Assembly: GCF_030144325.1 (NCBI RefSeq)
Contig: NZ_CP126307.1
Location: 1,798,001-1,862,000, forward strand
Direction of reading: 5' to 3'
Source: Bosea vestrisii
Lineage (GTDB): Bacteria; Pseudomonadota; Alphaproteobacteria; Rhizobiales; Beijerinckiaceae
Length of the DNA stretch: 64,000 bases
Shown here: positions 9,660 to 18,644 of the stretch, one piece after another
Layout: every line of letters starts with the position of its first letter
Numbering within the stretch: position 1 is the stretch's first letter
The notes under the pieces: generated by a model
What the model was told of the DNA's origin: nothing
What the model saw: the letters and a program-made list of their open reading frames with translations, nothing else
Databases searched by the model: none
Made by a program: the position numbers and the translations under genes

Positions 9660-10253
9660 TCAGACAGGCTCTTGAATCCGTGCGATTTCCCGCTCGACCT
9701 TGGCCAGAAAGGTTGCACGGCTCTCCGGTGTCGACCGGTTCATGTCGTAATGCGCCAGATAGGAAACCCGCGCTGCCGGATGGCAAACCGCGCGCAAACC
9801 CCGCTTGATCTGCCGGCGCGGCGGATCGCCCATCAGCATCGTGCGCCAGCGCGAGCCACCATAGCTCGTCACTGTCGTCAGCCGGCGAATATTCCAGAGA
9901 TTGGGGCGGATCGAACCGTCGACCAATTTGAACGAGACGCCAGGCAGGAAGACGCGATCGAAATAGCCCTTCATGATCGCCGGATAGCCATAGTTCCAGA
10001 CGGGGAAGCAGAGGAACAGCGCCTCCGCCCGCATCAGGCGTTCGACATAGCCGGCTACAGAACTCTGATTTCTGGCGAGATCATGGTAGCCGACACGCTC
10101 CTCACGGCTCAGCACCGGATCGAAGCCTTCGGCGTAGAGATCGCAATCGTCGACCTCGTGCCCGGCCCGGCGCAACCCCGAAACCAGCGTCTCATGAACC
10201 GCCGCCCCGAAGCTCGCAGGGTCAGGGTGAGCGTAGAGCACGAGTGCGCGCAT
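9660..10253 (-). CDS. NAD(P)H-dependent flavin oxidoreductase (flavodoxin-like fold, NQO1/MdaB type)
   Basis: A 197-aa cytoplasmic enzyme. The N-terminal ALVLYAHPDPASFG is the nucleotide-phosphate loop of the flavodoxin-2 family, and FPVWNYGYPAIMKGYFDRV is the hallmark core motif. It probably carries out two-electron reduction of quinones or similar compounds using bound FAD/FMN. It is the last gene of a minus-strand run with the FAD oxidoreductase (8-bp gap) and amidohydrolase. Confidence 0.88.
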   Translation of the reverse strand: MRALVLYAHPDPASFGAAVHETLVSGLRRAGHEVDDCDLYAEGFDPVLSREERVGYHDLARNQSSVAGYVERLMRAEALFLCFPVWNYGYPAIMKGYFDRVFLPGVSFKLVDGSIRPNLWNIRRLTTVTSYGGSRWRTMLMGDPPRRQIKRGLRAVCHPAARVSYLAHYDMNRSTPESRATFLAKVEREIARIQEPV

Positions 10254-10261
10254 CGGACGAC

Positions 10262-11689
10262 TCAGCCGCCGACGCCGGCTTCGCCGAGGGCCTTGAACAG
10301 GAAGGTCTTGCCCGAGCGGTAGTCGTAGGCCGGATCTTCCCAGGCGATCATCTTGCCGGGATTGAGCAGCCCTTGCGGGTCGGCCTCGCGCTTGAAGGCG
10401 AGCTGGATCTCGTCGGTCTGCTTCATCCCGCCCTCCTCCAGCGTGTAGCGGTGCGGGTTGAAGATCGGCGCGCCCATCTCCTCATGGATCGCCATGATCT
10501 CCTCCAGCCGCTCCTCACTGGTGAAGCGCACCAGCGGCAAGCCGAAGCAGGTGATCTTGCCATCGAAACGGACGAATTCGAGATGGCAGGTAACCTCGTC
10601 ACCGAAGCGGGCATGGATCTTGTCGACCAGCTCGACCTGGTTCGGGAAGGGGTAGAGCACCTGCAGATAGGTGATTGAGGGATCGACCCGCAGCGCCCGC
10701 AAGGTGGTGTGGTTCCAGCCGAGCTCGAAGGTCGGCGGCAGACCCTTCGCCTCTTCCGCCGGCAGCTTGTCGGAACGCATCAGCAATTGCGAGCCGCCGA
10801 AACGGCGGGCAAAGGCCAGCATGGATTCGACGGCGAAGTCGGCGACCATGATCATGACGCAATGGCTATCTCGCGGCAGGAACTTCCTGTGGCGCAGGAA
10901 ATAGTCGTGCGGCGCCGGTGCGGCGACCACTGCGAGGTTCTTCAGCGCCAGCCCATCCTGCTCGCCGAGCGCGTTGGCGAATTCGGTCGCGGCGCGCAAA
11001 TCGCCGAAGCCGAGGATGACGTCGACCCAAGCATAGGCCGGGCCGAGCGGCATCTCGACCTGCGTGATGATGCCGTTGGTGCCGTATGCATGGGCGACCT
11101 TGTGCAGGTCCTCGCCCTGCAGCTCGAGGATGCGCGGGGTACCCTCCATCGTCGCGACGCGCAGGGAGATGATGTTGCCCCAGTCGCGCAGGCCGCCCCA
11201 TTTGATCGAGCCGACGCCGCCGGAGCCGCCGGCGATGAAGCCGCCGACCGAGGCGGTGTGATAGGTCGAGGGGTGCAGCCTGATCTCCTGGCGGGAGTGA
11301 GTGCGCGTCTCCTGGTCGATCTTGGCCAGCACGGCGCCGGGCTCGGCGACATAGCGCCCGGCCTCGATGCCCGTCACCTTGTTGAAGCCGGAGAGGTCGA
11401 GCACGATGCCGCCCGAGAGCGGCATCGCCTGGCCGTAATTGCCGGTGCCGGTGCCGCGCGGCGTCACCGGAATGCCGAGCGCATGCGCTGCCGCGAGCGT
11501 CTCCAACACCTGCGCTTCGCTGGTCGGCGAGACGATGATGTCGGCGACGACATGGTCGAGCTGGCGCTTCAGCTTCGGCGAGTACCAGAAGAAGTCGCGG
11601 CTCTTCTGCTTGACCAGCGCCGGATTGTCCTCGGTTCGGATGCCGGAGAGGCGGCGCTTCAGGGCATCGATGTCGTAGTGTGCGGTCAT
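10262..11689 (-). CDS. FAD-binding oxidase/dehydrogenase (GlcD/VAO family)
   Basis: A 475-aa flavoprotein. The FAD_binding_4 domain occupies roughly residues 40-220 with the pyrophosphate loop TPRGTGTGNYGQAMPLSGG and a second loop GGFIAGGSGG, followed by a FAD-oxidase C-terminal domain. Family members oxidise 2-hydroxyacids or related alcohols. The ATG overlaps the stop of the upstream amidohydrolase (ATGA), so the two are translationally coupled and probably act in one degradative pathway. The substrate is unknown. Confidence 0.88.
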   Translation of the reverse strand: MTAHYDIDALKRRLSGIRTEDNPALVKQKSRDFFWYSPKLKRQLDHVVADIIVSPTSEAQVLETLAAAHALGIPVTPRGTGTGNYGQAMPLSGGIVLDLSGFNKVTGIEAGRYVAEPGAVLAKIDQETRTHSRQEIRLHPSTYHTASVGGFIAGGSGGVGSIKWGGLRDWGNIISLRVATMEGTPRILELQGEDLHKVAHAYGTNGIITQVEMPLGPAYAWVDVILGFGDLRAATEFANALGEQDGLALKNLAVVAAPAPHDYFLRHRKFLPRDSHCVMIMVADFAVESMLAFARRFGGSQLLMRSDKLPAEEAKGLPPTFELGWNHTTLRALRVDPSITYLQVLYPFPNQVELVDKIHARFGDEVTCHLEFVRFDGKITCFGLPLVRFTSEERLEEIMAIHEEMGAPIFNPHRYTLEEGGMKQTDEIQLAFKREADPQGLLNPGKMIAWEDPAYDYRSGKTFLFKALGEAGVGG

Positions 11690-13014
11690 GCGGAACGGCT
11701 CATGAGGTGATCGAGTTCGCGATAGTCGGGCAAGGTGCGGTCAATGGCGCGCCCAGCCACCAATATGGTCCGGTCGGCCTGCGGCCGGGCGAAGAACTCC
11801 GTCCAGTCGCGGGCGCGGGTCAGGACCAGGTCAGCCGGACTGCCCGCTGCAAGGCGACCGGTGCCTGAGAGGCCCATGAGATCGGCTGGCGCGGCGGCGA
11901 TCGCCTTCGACCAGTCGCGGTCGGAATGGTCGAGCTGGAGGATGCGGGTGCCCTCGCGCAGCGTCTCGACGAGGTCGAGATCGCCATAGGCGTAGAACGG
12001 ATCGCGGGTGTTGTCAGAGGCGATCATCACCGGCACGCCCGCGGCCTTGAGTTCGTGCAGCGCGGTGACGCCGCGCCAGCGTGGTGTGCGCCCGCGCTGC
12101 CGGTCCTGCAGATACATGTTGCACATCGGCAGCGAGACCACGGCGATGCCGGCCTCCCTGACCTTCCCGATGATGCGCGCCTCATCCTGCGGCTGCTGCA
12201 GCGAGAGCGAGCAGCAATGCCCCGCCAGAATCCTGCCCTGGAAACGATGGCGCAGCGCCGCGTCGGCGATGTGCTCGAGCGAGCGCGCTCCTGGATCATT
12301 GGTCTCGTCGACATGGAAGTCGAGGTCGAAGCCGTTTTCGATCGCGGCCCGGAACAGCGTATCGAGTGCGGCGTCCAGTTCCGGCACCATATAAGTGACG
12401 GCACCGAGCAGCCTATCGCCATAGGTCGTGATGGCACGCGTAATCGCCTGCATATGCGCTGGGTCGGCAACGGCATCGACACCGAACAGGGGCGAGGCCT
12501 GCAGCGCGATCCGCCCGGCCCATTCGGCCTTCAGGTCAGCATAGACCGGCCAGGAGATGCCGATCTGTTTGCCGAGCGAGTCGAGATGGGTGCGGATCGC
12601 CGCCGTGCCATGGGCGAAGGCGCAACGCAGGCCGAACTCCATGCGCGCCCGCACGTCCCCAGCGGACCAGTTCGCCTCGCGATCGGCCGCGACCGCGCTC
12701 AACGCCCCCATGAAGCTGCCATCCGGATTGGGCCGACGCGGCCAGATATGGCTCTTGTCGAGATGGGTGTGAACGTCGACCAGCCGCGGCAGCGCGATGC
12801 CGCCGTCGAGATCGAACGCCAGTCCGGCATCGAACGCTGGCGTACCCGCTGGCAGGATCGAGGCGATGGCGCCGTCCTCGACCATGATGTCCAGCAAAGC
12901 GAGACCGTCGCGATCGCTCGCGAGAGTGCCGGCCTCGACCAGGAAGGCGGGTGCCCGGGCATTGCGCAGCAGATAGCTGCCGGAAGCCGGGATTGCCGCA
13001 AAGCCGGTGGTCAC
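11686..13014 (-). CDS. amidohydrolase family protein (cytosine deaminase-like)
   Basis: A metal-dependent hydrolase of about 442 aa. Metal ligands appear in VDVHTHLDKSH (HxH), in FHVDETND, in AGHCCSL and in ASDNTRDPF, the pattern of the cytosine deaminase/CodA-like branch of the amidohydrolase superfamily. GTG at 13014 is preferred because GGAG lies 8 bases upstream; an outer GTG at 13035 is possible. It heads the operon with the FAD oxidoreductase and flavin reductase, which suggests catabolism of an N-heterocyclic or amide compound. Confidence 0.87.
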   Translation of the reverse strand: MTTGFAAIPASGSYLLRNARAPAFLVEAGTLASDRDGLALLDIMVEDGAIASILPAGTPAFDAGLAFDLDGGIALPRLVDVHTHLDKSHIWPRRPNPDGSFMGALSAVAADREANWSAGDVRARMEFGLRCAFAHGTAAIRTHLDSLGKQIGISWPVYADLKAEWAGRIALQASPLFGVDAVADPAHMQAITRAITTYGDRLLGAVTYMVPELDAALDTLFRAAIENGFDLDFHVDETNDPGARSLEHIADAALRHRFQGRILAGHCCSLSLQQPQDEARIIGKVREAGIAVVSLPMCNMYLQDRQRGRTPRWRGVTALHELKAAGVPVMIASDNTRDPFYAYGDLDLVETLREGTRILQLDHSDRDWSKAIAAAPADLMGLSGTGRLAAGSPADLVLTRARDWTEFFARPQADRTILVAGRAIDRTLPDYRELDHLMSRSA

Positions 13015-13290
13015 GTCGCTGTCTCCGGCTTGCACGCCACGTTCTGAATCACAGGCCGACCATGCTGGCTCGCCGCGCCGCGATCAAGCGGCGCCGACGA
13101 AATCCCACCCGCGAGACATTCAGGGCAAAGCCGCACTTGTCCGTTCTGTCGCGATGCAGCAAGAGAACGGCGCAGAGCATCAAACTGAAAACTGGAATCC
13201 GCTTTTCGATCCGATGCTCAACAAGGAGCTCGATCGCCGTTGCGTCCAGCAGGACGATTGGCGATCAAGCGGCACAGGACGGAGCTGATC

Positions 13291-14145
13291 ATGACGGCAC
13301 GCATCATCGACGGCAAGGCGGCGGCTGCGGAGCTCAGGGCTGAGATCGGCCGCGAGGTCGCTGCTCTCAAGACCGCCGGCAAGCCGACGCCCGGTCTGCA
13401 CGTCGTGCTCGTCGGCGATGATCCGGCCAGCCGGGTCTATGTCGCGTCCAAGGAGAAGCTTGCGACCGAAATCGGCATGAACTCGGTCGCCCACCGCCTG
13501 CCGGCCGAGACAACCCAAGCCGAGTTGCTCGCGAAGCTCGCCGAGCTGAACGCCGATGACGGCGTCGACGGCATCCTCGTCCAGCTGCCGCTGCCGAAGC
13601 ATATCGATACCGGTCGCATCATCGACGCGATCGACCCCGCCAAGGATGTCGATGGCCTCCACCCGATCAACGCCGGACTGCTCGCCGGCGGCAAGAACGG
13701 CCTCGTACCCTGCACGCCGCTCGGCTGCATGTTGTTGCTGAAGCAGGCACTGCCGTCGCTCTCGGGGCTGGAAGCAGTCGTGGTCGGCCGTTCCGAGCTG
13801 GTTGGGCGCCCGGTTGCGCAATTGCTGCTGCAGGCCGACTGCACCGTGACGATCGCCCATTCGCGCACGCGTGACCTCGAGGCGGTCGTGAAGCGCGCCG
13901 ACATCGTCGTCGCGGCCGTCGGCCGCCCGCGCATGATAAAGGGCGACTGGATCAAGTCGGGCGCGACGGTGATTGATGTCGGCATCAACCGCATGCCCGA
14001 CGGCAAGCTCGCCGGCGATGTCGATTATGCCGAGGCGGCCGAGGTTGCCGGCGCAATCACGCCGGTCCCCGGCGGCGTCGGCCCGATGACCATCGCCTGC
14101 CTGCTGCGCAACACGCTAACTGCCTATCGCGCGCGGCGGGGATAA
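13291..14145 (+). CDS. folD: bifunctional methylenetetrahydrofolate dehydrogenase/methenyltetrahydrofolate cyclohydrolase
   Basis: A 284-aa cytosolic enzyme interconverting 5,10-methylene- and 10-formyl-tetrahydrofolate with NADP. Signature segments are YVASKEKLATEIG (catalytic Lys), DGILVQLPLPKHID and the NADP loop VVGRSELVGRPVAQLL, ending with TPVPGGVGPMTIA. The start at 13291 follows a GGAG; a longer upstream reading would add non-homologous residues. It stands alone on the plus strand between the amidohydrolase and the toxin-antitoxin pair. Confidence 0.97.
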   Translation: MTARIIDGKAAAAELRAEIGREVAALKTAGKPTPGLHVVLVGDDPASRVYVASKEKLATEIGMNSVAHRLPAETTQAELLAKLAELNADDGVDGILVQLPLPKHIDTGRIIDAIDPAKDVDGLHPINAGLLAGGKNGLVPCTPLGCMLLLKQALPSLSGLEAVVVGRSELVGRPVAQLLLQADCTVTIAHSRTRDLEAVVKRADIVVAAVGRPRMIKGDWIKSGATVIDVGINRMPDGKLAGDVDYAEAAEVAGAITPVPGGVGPMTIACLLRNTLTAYRARRG

Positions 14146-14169
14146 TCCTTCAATCACAGCGATCGTCGC

Positions 14170-14514
14170 TTACGGGGAGGCACGCCGGAGCAGATCCTCG
14201 ACTGCGGCGCGGAGAGCCGGAAGGTCGTCGGCAGCGATTGACCAGATCAACGCCGGATCGACGCGCCAATATTCGTGCCTGATCCTGTTGCCGATTGCGC
14301 GGACATCATTCCAGGCAATGTCCGGCCGCATTGCGAGCAAGGCATCGGGAAGATGCCGCACGGCTTCGGAAATGATCTCCAGCGACCGCTCCGTGCCCCG
14401 CTGCAGAAAAAGCGACGCCGCGAACGATGCTCGGGTATGGCCGGCAAGCTCATGTTCAATGAGCGCGATCGCGTCGAGGATTTCCTCAAGGACGACATCG
14501 CTTCGACGCCCCAT
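14170..14514 (-). CDS. HepT-like (DUF86) HEPN toxin
   Basis: A 114-aa helical protein of the DUF86/HEPN family, whose members act as tRNA- or mRNA-targeting RNases paired with a nucleotidyltransferase antitoxin. The conserved C-terminal motif is GNRIRHEYWRVD. The His and Tyr (HEY) match the HxY of the R-x4-H-x-Y signature, but the position of the canonical Arg holds Gly; this variant occurs in a DUF86 subgroup. Its ATG overlaps the antitoxin stop (ATGA). Confidence 0.85.
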   Translation of the reverse strand: MGRRSDVVLEEILDAIALIEHELAGHTRASFAASLFLQRGTERSLEIISEAVRHLPDALLAMRPDIAWNDVRAIGNRIRHEYWRVDPALIWSIAADDLPALRAAVEDLLRRASP

Positions 14515-14810
14515 CAGAAGATTTGGATCGCTTCCCGTTCGATCTGCGCCCGGAGCTTGGGATGCAAGCTCGATCGCGTTGTCAGATCGATGGCGACACC
14601 AAGCTCCTCCGTCAGGTAGCGCTGCATTCCGACAAGATCGAGCAACGAGAATTTCCGGCCGGGATCGACATCGATGAAAATGTCGATGTCGCTGTCTTCC
14701 CTTGCCTCGTCGCGAGCGGTCGACCCATAGACGAACGCGGCCTGTGCGCCACGATCACGCAAGGCCTTGGCACGGCAGACCAACTCGGCGGTGGCTTCGT
14801 CACGGGTCAT
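14514..14810 (-). CDS. MntA-like minimal nucleotidyltransferase antitoxin
   Basis: A 98-aa minimal DNA polymerase-beta fold nucleotidyltransferase. The active-site motif is YGSTARDEAREDSDIDIFID, that is GS followed by DxD, with a third acidic residue in VAIDL. Proteins of this class modify the partner HEPN toxin by AMP transfer to neutralise it. It lies directly upstream of and is coupled to the HepT-like gene, the canonical antitoxin-first order. The pair is inserted between folD and the TCA-cycle block. Confidence 0.87.
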   Translation of the reverse strand: MTRDEATAELVCRAKALRDRGAQAAFVYGSTARDEAREDSDIDIFIDVDPGRKFSLLDLVGMQRYLTEELGVAIDLTTRSSLHPKLRAQIEREAIQIF

Positions 14811-14982
14811 GGCACTGTCTTATATCAGATCAGCTATGAACCAAAGCAAACGGCCAGAGGGTAATCCCCCAGCCGTCATGGTCGGACTTTCCCGACCATC
14901 TCAAGACGAGAAGGCGCCCTTTCCTGCACGAGATTCTCGGGCCGGCGCTAAGCGCCGCCCGAGAATGACGCGGTAGCCCGGA

Positions 14983-16383
14983 TCACATATGGATCGGGCG
15001 CTTGTCGACGGCGAGCGCCGCTTCCTTGACCGCCTCGGCCAGCGTCGGATGGGCGTGGCAGGTGCGGGCGAGGTCCTCGGCCGAGCCGCCGAACTCCATC
15101 AGCACCGTCACCTCGGCGATCAGGTCGCCGGCATGCGGGCCGATGATGTGGCAGCCGAGCACGCGGTCGGTCGCCGCGTCGGCAAGGAACTTGACGAAGC
15201 CGTCGGTGTGCCGCATCGCCCGGGCCCGCGCATTGGCCGTGAACGGGAACTTGCCGACCTTGTAGGCGACGCCCGCCGCCTTCAGCTCTTCCTCGGTCCT
15301 GCCGATCGCGGCAACCTCGGGTGCGGTGTAGATGATGCTCGGGATCGCGTCGTAGTTCACATGGCCGGCCTTGCCGGCGATGATCTCCGCGATCGCCATG
15401 CCCTCATCCTCGGCCTTGTGCGCCAGCATCGGCCCGCGCACGACGTCGCCGATCGCGTAGATGCCATCTACATTGGTCTTGAAGTGGTCGTCGATCACGA
15501 CGCGGCCGCGCTCGGTCGCGACGCCGGCCTTGTCGAGGCCGAGGCCGTCCGTGTTCGGGCGCCGGCCGATCGCGACCAGGACGATGTCGGCGTTCAGCGT
15601 CTTGGCCTCGCCGCCGGCGGCCGGCTCGACCGTGACGGTAGCGCCGCCCTTCTTGCCGGTCTCGACCTTGGTGACCTTCGAGCCGAGATGGAAGGTGAAG
15701 CCCTGCTTCTGCAGGATGCGCTGGAACTGCTTGGCGATCTCGTCATCCATGCCGGGCAGGATGCGGTCGAGATACTCGACCACCGTGACCTTGGCGCCGA
15801 GCCGGGCCCAGACCGAGCCGATCTCGAGCCCGATCACGCCGGCGCCGACCACCAGCAGCTCCTTCGGCACGGAGGAAAGCTCGAGCGCGCCGGTCGAGGT
15901 CACCACCGTCTTCTCGTCGGTGGTGACGCCCGGCAGCGCCGTCGATTCCGAACCGGTGGCGATGACGATGTTCTTGGTCTCGAGCTCCTGCGCCTTGCCG
16001 TCCTCGGCGGTGACGACGACCTTGCCGGCGGCCGGGATCGAGGCCGTGCCGTGGAACGCCTCGATCTTGTTCTTCTTCAACAGGAAGGCGACGCCGTTGA
16101 CGTTGGCGTCGATGGTCTCCTGCTTGTGGACCATCATCTGCTTCAGATCGAGCTTGGGCTTAGCCGTGATGATGCCGAGGCTCGGGAAGGTGTGGCTGAC
16201 CTCGTCGAACATCTCGGACGCGTGTAGCAACGCCTTCGAGGGGATGCAGCCGACGTTCAGGCAGGTGCCGCCATGGGTCTTGCGCTTCTCGACCACCGCG
16301 ACCTTGAGGCCGAGCTGGGCGGCACGGATGGCGCAGACATAGCCGCCGGGGCCGGTTCCGATGACGACGAGATCGTAGGACAT
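14983..16383 (-). CDS. lpd: dihydrolipoyl dehydrogenase (E3)
   Basis: A 466-aa FAD enzyme that reoxidises the lipoyl groups of 2-oxoacid dehydrogenase complexes. It has the FAD fingerprint GTGPGGYVCAIRAA, the redox disulfide GGTCLNVGCIPSKALLH, the NAD fingerprint GAGVIGLEIGSVWARLG, and the C-terminal catalytic His-Glu in HAHPTLAEAVKEA. Length is normal. It lies downstream of sucB with two unrelated small genes between, so it is the E3 of the 2-oxoglutarate dehydrogenase complex here. Confidence 0.97.
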   Translation of the reverse strand: MSYDLVVIGTGPGGYVCAIRAAQLGLKVAVVEKRKTHGGTCLNVGCIPSKALLHASEMFDEVSHTFPSLGIITAKPKLDLKQMMVHKQETIDANVNGVAFLLKKNKIEAFHGTASIPAAGKVVVTAEDGKAQELETKNIVIATGSESTALPGVTTDEKTVVTSTGALELSSVPKELLVVGAGVIGLEIGSVWARLGAKVTVVEYLDRILPGMDDEIAKQFQRILQKQGFTFHLGSKVTKVETGKKGGATVTVEPAAGGEAKTLNADIVLVAIGRRPNTDGLGLDKAGVATERGRVVIDDHFKTNVDGIYAIGDVVRGPMLAHKAEDEGMAIAEIIAGKAGHVNYDAIPSIIYTAPEVAAIGRTEEELKAAGVAYKVGKFPFTANARARAMRHTDGFVKFLADAATDRVLGCHIIGPHAGDLIAEVTVLMEFGGSAEDLARTCHAHPTLAEAVKEAALAVDKRPIHM

Positions 16384-16403
16384 GGTCTCTCTTTCAGTCT
16401 GTT

Positions 16404-16832
16404 CTATGAGTGTTGCGCCAACGGCGCGTTGAAGGCCCAGACATGGCCGAAGGGATCGCGCAGGCGAGCATAGCGCGCGCCCCAGAACACGTCGCTCGCC
16501 GGCATGAGGACATCGGCGCCGGCGGCCGCGGCCCGGGCAGTGGCGGCATCGACATCGGCCGGCGTCGGCAGGTTGATGCTGATCGCGATGCTGGCGCCGC
16601 TACGCGAGCTCGGCGCCATGACATCGCCGCCGAATTCCGGGAATTCATCATGCAGCATCACCTCGCTGCCGAAGAGCGCGAGATTGGCGTGCATCACACG
16701 TGCGCCATCCTCCGCCATCGCCTTGAAGGTGCACTGCGCACCGAAGGCCTTCTCGTAGAAGGCGATCGCCTCGTCGCCGCCCTTGACGCAGATATGCGCC
16801 TGGATCGGTGGCGGGTTGGGTCCGAAAGACAC
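16404..16832 (-). CDS. VOC family protein (PhnB/glyoxalase-like)
   Basis: A 142-aa single-module vicinal-oxygen-chelate protein. It has the early IQAHICVKGGDEAIAFYEKAFGA segment, then MHANLALFGSEVMLHDEFPE and the C-terminal DVFWGARYARLRDPFGHVWAF, which is the PhnB/YycE-like pattern. Catalytic activity is uncertain. It is transcribed with the TCA genes and lies 20 bases upstream of lpd, so it is probably read through from the sucB message. Confidence 0.85.
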   Translation of the reverse strand: MSFGPNPPPIQAHICVKGGDEAIAFYEKAFGAQCTFKAMAEDGARVMHANLALFGSEVMLHDEFPEFGGDVMAPSSRSGASIAISINLPTPADVDAATARAAAAGADVLMPASDVFWGARYARLRDPFGHVWAFNAPLAQHS

Positions 16833-16849
16833 GGCCTACTCCTTCGCGT

Positions 16850-17251
16850 CTAAAGGATCGTGCGGACGACCATCAGCAATAATCCGACAGCAGCCGCGCT
16901 CCAGACCAGGCTGCGCCAGTACGGAATGCCAGCAAGATAGAGCGGCAGGTAGACGATGCGCGCCACAAGCCAGAGCAGCGCTCCGAGCAAACCCAGCCCA
17001 TCGACCCGCTCCATCGCCGCCAGGGTCAAGGCCAGGATGCCGAAAGCGGGGAACGTTTCGAGATAGTTGCGGAGCGCGCGCTCGGCACGCCCCGCAAGAA
17101 CGCCCTTTGGCCTCAGTTCCTCATCGCGGGGTCCGGCATTCCAGGTCGAACCAAATTCGCGCGTGACCGTAATGGCTTGAACGCCGATATGGACCAGGAG
17201 CAGGACGACACTCCCGGCGATCAGTGGCGCCATGAAGTGTATGCTCGTCAC
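16850..17251 (-). CDS. MAPEG family membrane protein
   Basis: A 133-aa protein with about four membrane segments (LIAGSVVLLLVHIGVQAI, FGILALTLAAMERV, LLWLVARIVYLPLYLAG, LVWSAAAVGLLLMVV). It has the MAPEG signature ERALRNYLETFPAF and later ARIVYLPLYLAGIPYWRS. MAPEG proteins include membrane glutathione transferases; the function here is unknown. The start is a GTG at 17251; ATG six codons in is an alternative. It lies 12 bases downstream of sucB. Confidence 0.85.
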   Translation of the reverse strand: MTSIHFMAPLIAGSVVLLLVHIGVQAITVTREFGSTWNAGPRDEELRPKGVLAGRAERALRNYLETFPAFGILALTLAAMERVDGLGLLGALLWLVARIVYLPLYLAGIPYWRSLVWSAAAVGLLLMVVRTIL

Positions 17252-17263
17252 GGGTCGTCGCCC

Positions 17264-18550
17264 TCAGAGATCGAGGACGAGGCGCGCCGGGTCCTCCAGG
17301 CCTTCCTTGACGCGAACGAGGAAGGTCACGGCTTCCTTGCCGTCGATGATGCGGTGGTCGTAGGAGACTGCCAGATACATCATCGGGCGGATCACGATCT
17401 GGCCGCCAACCACCATCGGGCGCTCCTGGATCTTGTGCATGCCCAGGATCGCCGATTGCGGCGCGTTGAGGATCGGGGTCGACATCAGCGAGCCGTAGAC
17501 GCCGCCATTCGAGATGGTGAAGGTGCCGCCCTGCATCTCCTCGATCTTGAGGGCGCCGTCTCTAGCCTTCTTGCCGAACTCGCCGATCTTCTTCTCGACG
17601 CCGGCGATGGAGAGCTCGTCGGCATCGCGCACCACCGGCACGACCAGGCCCTTGTCGGTGCCGACCGCGACGCCGATGTGGTAGTAGTTCTTGTAGACGA
17701 TGTCGGTGCCGTCGATCTCGGCGTTGACCGCCGGAAGCTCCTTCAGCGCCTGCACGCAGGCCTTCACGAAGAAGCCCATGAAGCCAAGCTTCACGCCGTG
17801 CTTCTTCTCGAACACGTCCTTGTACTGGTTGCGCAGCGCCATGACGTTGGTCATGTCCACCTCGTTGAAGGTGGTCAGCATGGCGGCGTTGGTCTGGGCT
17901 TCCTTGAGCCGGCGCGCGATGGTCTGGCGCAGCTTGGTCATCTTGACCCGCTCTTCGCGCGAGGCGTCGTCCGGAGCCGAAGGCGCCCGGACCTGGACCG
18001 GAGCAGCAGGCGCCGCAGATGCGACGGCCGGGCCGGTGGCGATCGCCGCCAACATGTCGCCCTTGGTGACGCGGCCATCCTTGCCCGAGGCTGCAACCTT
18101 GGACGGATCGACACCGCTCTCGGCGGCGAGGCGCGAAACAGCCGGACCGGAATCGGCAGCCTTGGTCGCCGGCTTGATCTGCGTGTCGCCCGCGACCTCG
18201 CCGGCTTTCTTCTGCGCGTCGGCCGAGGTTGCGGCACCGGCCTTGCCGGCAGCCTGGGCAACGGCGGCGTCGGCCTTCTTCTCGTCCTTGGCCGGGGCGG
18301 CGGCCTTGCCGTCGCCGGCGGAGATCATGCCGAGCAGCGCACTGACCCCGACCGTCTCGCCTTCCTTGGCGACGATCTCGCCGAGCACGCCGGCCGCCGG
18401 CGCGTTGACCTCGAGCGTCACCTTGTCGGTCTCGAGCTCGACCAAAGGCTCATCCGCCTTCACCGCGTCGCCGGGCTTCTTGAACCACTTGCCGATGGTG
18501 GCCTCGGAGACGGATTCGCCGAGGGTCGGAACGCGGATTTCGGTCGCCAT
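17264..18550 (-). CDS. sucB: 2-oxoglutarate dehydrogenase E2, dihydrolipoyllysine succinyltransferase
   Basis: A 428-aa E2 component. The lipoyl domain occupies residues 1-77 with the lipoylated lysine in ELETDKVTLEV. An Ala/Pro/Lys-rich linker follows, then the peripheral-subunit-binding domain (SRLAAESGVDPSKVAASGKDG), and the C-terminal catalytic domain with SYDHRIIDGKEAV. It transfers succinyl groups to CoA. It sits between sucA (E1) and lpd (E3) on the same strand. Confidence 0.97.
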   Translation of the reverse strand: MATEIRVPTLGESVSEATIGKWFKKPGDAVKADEPLVELETDKVTLEVNAPAAGVLGEIVAKEGETVGVSALLGMISAGDGKAAAPAKDEKKADAAVAQAAGKAGAATSADAQKKAGEVAGDTQIKPATKAADSGPAVSRLAAESGVDPSKVAASGKDGRVTKGDMLAAIATGPAVASAAPAAPVQVRAPSAPDDASREERVKMTKLRQTIARRLKEAQTNAAMLTTFNEVDMTNVMALRNQYKDVFEKKHGVKLGFMGFFVKACVQALKELPAVNAEIDGTDIVYKNYYHIGVAVGTDKGLVVPVVRDADELSIAGVEKKIGEFGKKARDGALKIEEMQGGTFTISNGGVYGSLMSTPILNAPQSAILGMHKIQERPMVVGGQIVIRPMMYLAVSYDHRIIDGKEAVTFLVRVKEGLEDPARLVLDL

Positions 18551-18579
18551 GTCAGGCCTCTTCTCGTGTCTTTAATCTG

Positions 18580-18626
18580 AGCATGATCCCGAAAAGTGGA
18601 AACCGGTTTTCGGAAAAGATCATGCT
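18580..18626. repeat. interspersed palindromic repeat between sucA and sucB
   Basis: AGCATGAT at 18580 and ATCATGCT ending at 18626 bracket an imperfect palindrome, with CGAAAAGTGG and AACCGGTTTTCGG inside. I recognise it as an intergenic repeat of Rhizobiales, different from but sharing the central ACCGGTT with the one at 5874. Placed in the sucA-sucB spacer, it would form a stem-loop in the shared transcript. Confidence 0.65.
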
Positions 18627-18644
18627 CCGCTGGATGAATCCGGA

